Of a DNA stretch of 64,000 nucleotides, positions 45,120 through 55,000 are shown in pieces; position 1 is the stretch's first letter, and the number at the start of each line of letters is the position of its first letter. Made by a program: the position numbers and the translations under genes. Origin of the DNA: Arion vulgaris (Eukaryota > Mollusca > Gastropoda > Stylommatophora > Arionidae); contig CM036753.1 of assembly GCA_020796225.1 (NCBI GenBank), positions 86,523,203 through 86,587,202 on the forward strand, read 5' to 3'. The notes below the pieces were generated by a model, which saw only the letters and a program-made list of their open reading frames with translations, was not told the origin of the DNA and ran no database searches.

Positions 45120-45850
45120 GAATATCTTCATTGCACTCCGGATATGTCCATAGGTGCTCCAATCTCCTTAACTCTTACTGTACGCAATGACTAATGGTTT
45201 CCAAATTAAAATGATCTGTTTAATAGACCCGCTGTATAATAAGAGTTAATATCTCCAGCAGCGACTAACTGTACCAGTTCAATTTTTATTGTTGCGCCTA
45301 CTCATATACCTGTTGTGCTGTTCTTTTCTGGCCACTTCAATCCTAGCTCTTGCACTCTAGTAGTTGTCGTGGATTGGTTTAAATAAAAATCTTCTTTGCT
45401 GCCACACTCTATGAGGGCATTAAAATGTCAGCTATATCCATTTGCTGGCCCCCTGATATGGTGGCAGAGCCAGCCAGCTTGTCTGCTCTCTCATTGCCAA
45501 CGACACCCATGTGCCCTGGAATGAAGATAAGTGTAATTCCGCAAATTGTTGATGCTTGTTGTGATTCAGTCCATTGTCTGCGCACTGAACCAGCCTCCAC
45601 CTTTCGTATCATAATCAAATCACTCACAATTCATGCATGAGTGTAGTTTTGTGACTCCAGCCAGAGTAATGCCGTAGTCACCTCCAGTACCTCCATTGTC
45701 ATGCTGCTTGTTATACTAAATGCACCACTGGCTTCCTTGACCTTTTTACCACATGAGCTTGCAGTGAAGGCCCATGTGGACTTTTCGTGGTTAACTACCG
45801 GTCCATCAGTGTAAATCACATCACCTTCATTGAAGTTTTCATCGCTTTAA
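45120..45850 (-). mobile_element. RNase H LINE 3' fragment (family L1r-like)
   Basis: DVIYTDGPVVNHEKSTWAFT, SITSSMTMEVLEVTTALLWL and LIFIPGHMGVVGNERADKLA lie in order on the minus strand (45819-45409). The 3' end (CATTGCACTCCGGATATGTC and CATAGGTGCTCC, + sense) matches that of the copy at 10262. It sits within 150 bp of the first GINS4 coding exon. Confidence 0.8.
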
Positions 45851-45942
45851 CATCTGCATCCAACGTATGCAGAACATTTTAATTTTGGTAATCTATACCT
45901 TTTCTTGTTGATTCTCATCTTTTCTTTACATTTTTATTTCAG

Positions 45943-46092
45943 ACTTCAACACTTTAGTGTTCAAAAATTAAGTTGACATAATTTAGAAAAATGACTGACA
46001 TGGAGGGCATTCTTTCTACAACCACTTCTGCTGATAATGATGACGAGGAAGAGGCAATGACAGCATCAGAAGTGCTTCAGAAATTAGAAGAT
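45943..46092 (+). CDS. GINS4: GINS4 first coding exon
   Basis: Acceptor TTTATTTCAG before 45943; ATG at 45991; donor GTATGT after 46092. The 34 codons read [20 protein letters not shown] then [14 protein letters not shown], an acidic start then the first helix. Human SLD5 has VLTPAELIERLEQ there. Confidence 0.92.
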
Positions 46093-49000
46093 GTATGTGT
46101 TTTTTTATTTTTTTATTTTTACTATTCTTGTCCTTTACAGTATTTTAAGGAACATGGGATCATCACTGAATGTGACCTCTATGGAAGTCTACCAATCCAG
46201 TATATATCCTTTAAGTTGTAATTTCTGTTACATTTATATACGTCTAAGTCACCTTACTTGACATGCATGGTAGTTCTCAATGGTGCTTTTCTTTGTTCCC
46301 TAATATCAGAAAATATATGTACACGTGACAGTGTACTATATGTGAACAGTTGCGACTATATGCTCCACTAGGAGCTTAGTGATTGAAAGGACCATTATGA
46401 TTGCACTTCTGTGAATAACCATGTGTGCTCCAATCTCTTTCTAACATGGGAAGACCTCAGTGGCAGTATTTTTGAAAATGGTAGAAATTTTGTAGGTATT
46501 TAAAAAAAAATATACACGGGCAGCGCTATTCTTATCAATTTTCAACTGCCAAGGATTCTTTTACATGCTCACCTTGAACATGGGGCTTCCATTTATTGTC
46601 CGTTTTCACACCGGAAATGAACTGAGTACATTTGTAATAATAGGCGATCACTTACATCTGCACCACACAGACCCCAAAGGAACTCGCTAGAAACAAGTAA
46701 GTGAACGTAGTAGTAGTATATATACAGGATTGTTTATTAAGCTACAAGAACTTGTCACTTTAGCTAGTGTTACATACAAGTAAAGTCTCTGGTGTCATTA
46801 TAACTGGTACTAATTTCATTATTTTAAGGCCTATCATTGTGCCTGTTATCTCAATATGTTTAAATTATTTATTTATATGAAACCATGCTGTCAAAGTAAT
46901 TTACTGAACATTATCTTTGACAATGTTACAACATTTTTGGTCAGCTCTCTTCTTAGTATCCCCTACTTACTCTTCTTCTTCTTTGTGTTCATTCTTTACG
47001 ACCAATTTTAATCACTCTTTGTGACATGTTTGATCTTTGCCAAGAACGTGTATACGTTGCACAATGGTTTGGTAGGCCCCTAATCGCAGAATTCTATACA
47101 TTTAGGACACAAGCATCGAATTTCAGTCAAACCTCCATAGTCGACTACTTACTCATTAAATGATCATTAACTGTATTTTATATATTTTTTAAATTAATTA
47201 TTTCAGGCCTGGTTGAATGAAAAGTTTGCTCCAGATCTTCTTCCTGTAAAATCAAACTTGGTTGAATGTATGCTGGCACAAATAAATGCCATGGAAAGGA
47301 ATATTGCAAATGCACAGAGAGGAGATTTCAGAATTAGTGTGCATAAAATGGAGGTACTTAATATTTTGCTCAGTCAATTATAAATTTGTCTTTGCTTGTT
47401 TCCTGTTAAAATGTGTTTAATTTGATCTATTCCTTGGTGTTCTGAGTAAATTATTAATAAATAGTTAATAATTGTTGAACTGATGTCATCTTCTAGTATG
47501 AGGATGGAGGTTGAGGCCGCTACTGCTGCCCTCCATTGGATCTCTGGGACTTTATTTACTGGGGCAGTTGTTGTATCTGACTCTCAGTCGATGCTTCACA
47601 ATATCCAGAAGGGCAGGTTTCGGTATGAGTGGATGTCATCTATAGAAGTTTCTAACCTCCAGCGGCTAACGTAGATATACTGTCCTGGGCATGCGGGTGT
47701 TTACTGTAATGAGAGAGCGGACAGGCTTGCATCCACAGCATCGATTGTTGGAGAGTTGAAGATGGATAAGGGGATATTCTTCGGTCTCTTCGCGACTATC
47801 TGTTGGATGAGGACACTAAAATCGATGTTGAATTGATCAAACGATTTAGGCAGGTTGGAGTTACCCGTTGTTCAAGTCGAACTGGATGCCTGAGAGACAG
47901 AGTGAGAGGTGTGTTTAATCAGCGAGCCTCGCCCGCCTGCCCAGCGTGTTCATAGCGTGTTGGACTGCGGTTGACTAGCCCTCTGTGAGTGCGGGTTCAA
48001 TTCCGTGGGCTGGCAGAAAAGCCACAGGTTCCCCAGATTCACGTTGTTTGTGGCACCGAACCGAAGGGTTACGATGTCCATGGCACCGAGCTGAAAGCTC
48101 AAGTGCTTCTGGATCGGGAAAAAAATCAGCGAGCCACAGGAACCATCAGTATGCATACTCTTCAATATCTGTTAGGAGACTGAGCACCTATGGGTATGCC
48201 CGGAGTGTAATGACGTCAGTTTAGTAACCAATAACCAATAAAAGTGCTCTGTCAGTTAACAGTTGTGAATATGCATGTTCTTAATGCTATGTGAGTTTGA
48301 TGTGAAAAATTATACAAGTGAAAAAATAACAAATGAATGACAAATATCAAAAGTATATTTCATTCAAAAGTATGTTTTATTAATGATAAATGTCCAAGTG
48401 AAAGGCTGCAAAGCAGTTGTTGACTTACAGATGTTAACTTTACAAGTGGTGCAGCCACTACTGGTTTCTACACACCTTTGTGATGCAGTCCTCATCTTCA
48501 TTTTGAAAAACTAACTGCAGGTCCACTTTCTACCAAACATCAGAGTCATTTGATGGTTGGCCTGATTGGGGTTTGTGAGTCCTGTAGTTTCTGGGTGTTG
48601 TCTTGCCTGTTTGTCTGAGCATGAGGGCCTGATACAAATAAGACAGAAATTCAGAGGTCCAACCTTGCATTTGTCCATACTGTCCTTGTTGAGGGAATTT
48701 TGAATTATTGATGTACAAATTCAATAGTTTATCAGTATACCAAACCATTCTGTAGTAAGGTAACTAGTGAGTTTCACACACATATAGTTTACATAAAGAA
48801 AGATTTTGATGTAATCAGAAGAAATAGGCTTCCATGAAGAATCTTGTTTTTCTAGAATTTTGATTAGACATATGCTTTGGTTAGCTCTGCCCAGTTCTGC
48901 GTCACTTAAATGGTATGAGATGATAATCAAATAGAGAGTATTCTGAATCTGGATCACTGTCATTTGCGGGACTCGTTTCTTTACCATATTGTTTGACATT

Positions 49001-52000
49001 GATACTGCTCAGCTATTGGGACCATTCTCTATCACCATTATGGCCTGGCTGGGGGAAGCGCGTCCCCATCCATTGATAATGGTTAATACATCGTAACTAT
49101 TCGTTAAAAAGAACTAGTGCTAGTGTTGCCAATTTCTTCATGCAAGTCATTAATTAACTGTTCATCAAAATCTTATTTATCCCTGATCTCTGCACAAAAT
49201 TCTCAGTTTTTCAGAAAATTGAAGACTATATTAAAATATTTCTTTCAACTGAACTAAACATGATAGAAACTCCCAGTCAAAAGAACAGGGCACCATCATT
49301 AATAGTAGTAACACATGGGTTTTATTTAGCATGTCTGTTTGCAAGGAAAGGTACAGACAAATTTATTTATAAAGGTATACCCGTGCTGGCTATGATAAGG
49401 TTGAATCGGTCACTTTCAGCCAGACTGGGGCACAATGGGTTAACTTACATTGTCCAGGATTTAGAAGACGCTATTCAAGAAAAAAACATACACTGGCAGT
49501 GTGTATGAATATGGAAACAGCTTTTGACAGAATCTGGAAAAATGGCATTAAGATCAAGTTTCTCAGACTGGGCATAAGATTAATATATAACTTGATATGT
49601 CAGTTAAGGAAAAACAGAACAGCCATAGTACAAGGGAAGCTTAACAGGAAGGTAATGATAGACAATTAGTCCCACAAGGACACTGTTCCCAAAAAGGGAT
49701 ACTGTTCCCTATTCTTTTCCTAATTTTTTATAAATGACATGGAGAACACCTTTCCGAGAGCACACATTGCTTGACATTATGGACAAGGGAAGAGTCAATA
49801 GGGATTTCAAGTTTGCAACAAACATTTAGAAAGTTAGAAAACTAGACAAGACAGGGTTGCTGGTCATCAATGAAAAGAATATCATGTGCACAATTTTCAA
49901 TCTTTGTGGAAAACAAGAAACAAACATTAAAAATAAAATACCTTAATGGTCCGAGGGAAACTAGGACGGATGACTCATAACTTCCAGAGAGTAGCGATTC
50001 AGGGAATACCATAACATTGCAACATCAGGGGACATGAAATATTTGATAGACTGATCAAACAAGGAGGGAAATTGCCACAAAAAAAACTATCTGGTCAGCT
50101 ATGGGGAAGCTAAAACTGTTATCAATGGTGAATACAATGCAAAAGTGGAAAATATCCAAACCAGATACAAAGCAGAGTATGGATAGTAACATTTTTCCGG
50201 AAGAGACCAGAGGTAATCAAACTTTGCCTCAGAACTACAACAAAATGAGAGACCACCTGTACACCAAATTCAAAATAGGAATCTAGCCGATGTCATTACG
50301 AATTGACAAAAATGACAGCAGAACACGTCTTTTAGAGCTGTATGCAGACCCGAGGTAAAGAATATGGCCCACATCCACTGCTATCTTTGAAGAGAAACTA
50401 TATTTTGGAACTGAAATCCTGAAACAGACCACAGAATGTATCAAATAAATGAACGATGATCTCAGAAGAGGAATAAAATATAAACCTAGCTTACTAGCAG
50501 AACATGCTTCCTCTTGTTGAAAAGGAGTCAGAATGATATTGGGTAGACATGGCAAAAGGAGACCATTGCTGCTATTTGACAACCAAAAATCATGGTAAAG
50601 ATACAGTACTTGATAATCTGAACAATCCCTTCTGACATAGACTAATTGAAATGGGATTTCACTTGTGTTCAATAGTGAAAAGTTTTGGTCATATTCTTCT
50701 TTGCCTTCGTTCTTTACGACCAATTTTATTCACTCTGTGATATGTGTGATCTTTGCCAAGAACGTGTATACGTTGCACATTGGTTTGGTAGGCCCCTAAA
50801 CACATAGACTTGCCCGTCTGCCCAGCGTGTTCGTAGCGCATTGGACTACGGGTGACTATCCTCAGTGTGTGCGGGTTCAATTCCGCGGGATGGCAGAAAA
50901 AGCCACAGATTCCCAGATTTATGGTGTTCGTGGCACCGAACCGAAGGGTTACAATGTCCATAGCACCGAGCCGAAGAGCTGAAAAGCTCAAGTATTTCTG
51001 GATCAGAAAAAAAAACGCAAACTTCTACACGTTTAGGACACATGCATCTGGTTTCAACCAAACCTCCTTAGTCGCCTCTTATGACATGCGTGGCAGGTAA
51101 CAGTGGCTCTATTCTTTAAACCAAAAATTTGGGCCCCGGTAACCACTCAGGAGGTTTTGGTCATGTTAAAAGACTCATAAAATTTATGCATGTCTCTAAA
51201 AAATAATTGATTTTATTCATAGAAATCCAGACATCATTGTACTGCATCATTATAGATTGTTTGATTGCCTTTCATTTCAGATTGATCGTATCAGATATAT
51301 TATTAGCAGCTACCTTAGAATACGCCTGGGAAAGGTAAGTTTCATTAACTGATTGGCTGCTGAATTGAATAACAGGTTGTGGCTGAATTGAATTTATGTC
51401 CTATTTCCATTGCAAGTGTATGTACAAATTCAGCTGCAGTTTCCTTAATTATTAACCGATTTTTATGAATAATATACCATTTTGTAGGTAAATGAATTTT
51501 CTTTAAGATAGATCTGAAACATTTACAAAGTGGCGCTCCCAGTAGCTTATGGGAGCCAATCAGTTAAACAGTTGCTCAAGTTTTCTTCCAGTACATTCTG
51601 TTCCAGTGTCCTCTAACAGTTACCATATCTTATGTTGCATATTACCTGACATCTCAGAGTTGCTTCTCTTTGTAGAGAGTGACTAGGGAATTAGTTTACA
51701 GCTGGTGTATTTATAAATGGACAGGCTCACCTGTGTGGTGCCATGGTCCGCAAGGGAAGCAAAGAATAGTACCACTGCGACCTACAAGGCATGTCGAAGA
51801 GACGGCGGATGTAGAATCTAGGGAAACTACCCTAGTAAATAAAAAGCGTAGCAGAAATCGGATGTGCTGGCCTACTTGTTGACGCATAACTGTCACAATA
51901 CACCATCGCTCTTAGGCTCAGATCACATACAAACCACAAAGACTGGTTTAACAAGTGGTCTTCTTCTTCAGCGATCTCTGGTCATGCGCTTAATTTACTG

Positions 52001-55000
52001 TGGACCACAAACTGGGCAGTCAGCTTCAGGTCTATCAGGTTTCCCAAAGCTTAGTTTTCAGGTCGACTGGGTGTGGCCACATGTTGCTTCTCAGCTCACA
52101 CAGGAGAGGACAATCTTGCAGGATATGCTCTGGTGTCGTCAACAAGTGGTCAATATGGAACGTTTGAAGAAGTCCCTGTAGCCCATTGTTTCCACTAATC
52201 TTTATTGGAGTTCTTTTTCAGAATCTCTTTTATACTTTGTAGCAAATTCGTTTCTGTGGGATTTTTACAAAAGGTAAAAATACACCTCACCGTTCAGAAA
52301 GCAATGGCAAACTACTGAACGTATAAGTGGTGCCTAGACAATCAACGACTGGTTTACTGTGGTTGATGGCTACGTCCTTTGGGATATGCCACGATTTTCA
52401 TTTCATACTAACACATTAATTTAATTTGTATACAAGCTTGTATAGTTTTTATCTTTGTTTGGCTAGAGGAGAGGGTCTGCTATATTATTTCCTGGTATTT
52501 CTGTCTTAGGATCCACTGTAGAATGACATTAATATCTTAGGAGGAAAGCAGGCTGGGGATAATGGATGCCAATGATGAACCTCTTTTGACTGTTTCTGCT
52601 GTTTCTTCTAAAGCTTGTGTGGATTGTGAGTCAGTGAATAATATTATGTCTCTGACAATACTTTCTCCAAGTTCGAACTGCTGGTAGACCAGTTGTATGG
52701 TGGGGTATTTATGGCTCCTAATCTCTGCCTCATAGTTGGAACATATATTACCACAACTTACTTACTTACTTATTCCTCTCCGCTCCTCGTGGAGCATAGG
52801 GCCTCAACAGTTGTTCGCCACTCTTCTCGGTTTCTGGCTGTTTTTTTTATATCTCCCAGGATAGTCGAGTACTCTTCAGTTCCTCAAGAAGACTTCGTCT
52901 CAAGGTCTGTTAAGTGCATCCTTTTTTTCATTTTCCTTGCGGGTTCCACTCAAGTGCTTGTCTAGTGGCACTCGACTGTGTCTTCCGTAGGGTATGCCTG
53001 ACCCATTGCCATTTTCTCTTCCTGACCTGCGTCATGGTCCACAAGGTGCACATTAATTATTTCTAGTTCCACCTGGATACTTCAGGTGTATATCGCAGTC
53101 AGCGTAGGTAGTGGCTTTGAAAGCTGGTCCATGTATGTAGGCATGGACAGAGAAAAATGGATAACTATTGTCTTTGGTGCACTGGTTTTAGCTTGGGTGG
53201 CCAGTGTTGCTTTGTTTATGGTTTTATTAGAGATATTTCTTGATTACTGGTTGCTTTATGTTTGTTCATAGTGGGGAACCAGGACATCTTGCAGTCAGTT
53301 ACCTGTCTGTTAGGAGATAGTAATGTTCTTCAAGATTTTTCCCAACTTTAAACATTGATTTTCATTGAATAATTTGATTAGATTTCCACCTGTCAATAGT
53401 TTGACTATTGGGATGGTTAAATTCCTACAAAAATGTCAGCAAAATTAAATATGGAAATTTGGTATAATCTCTATAAGTTTAAGTTAAATGAGTCTGTTAT
53501 GTAATAATTTCACACAAATTTGACATGTCTGAATTTGTATATTATAGATTGAGAATTTTACCACACATGTTCTACAAGAAGAAGAAAAATACAGAGATTC
53601 AGACACACCCCTTCTATCAGATGCAGAATTACAGTTTGCAAGAGGGTTTGTACATTATTATTTAAGTTTTGATAATTTGATCCTGGAGATATTTATTAAA
53701 CCAGTTTCTTGTCTTTCTCTTATACTTTTTCTGTTCCCAATGGAATATGGTTCTGCAAATTATCATTAACATTTATATAAGTTTTTATTGATCCCAGTAT
53801 ATCATACAAAGCTGAGGTGACTAACCTAAGCTTTGGATTTAATCCTTGCACCTTTCTGAAAGGCTATGTATGGAAGAATTCCAATGAGATGGGGAAATGG
53901 AGAAGTGGCTCTGAATTGAACATAGTGATTCCTTGGAAGCGCCCACAGAGATGGTAGAGAATGATCAGTGTTTTACCCAATTTTTTTAACCTATCTAGTT
54001 GAAACCAGAAATGAAGTTCCTTTGTATATGAGCAGAGCCAGGTTAACATTTCTGGGAAGGAGCCTGATGCTGGTGGACATTGGTTACAAAAGATCAACCA
54101 ACTCAAAAAACTCTAGTTCTCAACAACATAACGTGCTAGTGTGCGTGTTATGTTCATGGATGATAGGTCATGTAGATTTTTGTCACAGATATGACATAAT
54201 TTGCAATGTAAAGTGCAAACAGTTTATGTATGCAGCCAATAAGTATCTTGCAACGTTAACAGTTTTACCTGATTTAATATATCTTGATAAAGGCTAGATT
54301 TATTCAGGAAAAAAAAGATTCAGTGCAAGATAATATGATATACTTCTCTTTGTCTCTCTCTATATTCACCCTTTTCTATTAAATTAAATCTGCATTTAGG
54401 GGACAGAGATTTATACAATATGTACTTTAAGCACATTTTGACAACCTGTGTTTTGTTGTTGCTTACCTTCTGGGACTTAAATGTCTTAACACTTGCTCTC
54501 AATCTTCTACAGTCAATAGTATTTATGATTTGTTTGTCTGATAATTTCACGATTTTTATTTTCTACTGTTGTGATCCTAAGATTTAATAACTCTTATCTT
54601 CAAGAGCTATTTTTCTAAACCTTGCTGTGTACCTATGTTTTAGGCTTCTTCTTGTATTTATGCAATCTGATCTATTGAACGAATCACAATATAAAAGACA
54701 TGAGTAATTTAGTTATAGTTAATTCTTTAGTTCCTGGGAGAAGCTGCTTAGACCAAATAATTACCCTACGACTAATTTTGGAGGAACATATTGAGAAGCA
54801 ACAACCACTTATACTAAATTTCATCGATTTTAAAAAGCCTTTGATAGTCTACACAGAATCTCCCTGTGGAATATTCTGAGATGCTATGGAATACCAGACA
54901 AAATAATAAACATTACTAAGAGCCTCTATGATGGTTCACGGTGTGCAGTTCGCTGTGAACACAGCGACTGGTTTATGGTTGAAACCGGAGTAAAGCAAGG

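Noticed and set aside
50812..50890. A genuine tRNA gene
   Set aside because: It is the head of a repeated SINE (two copies) with an A-rich end and target duplications.
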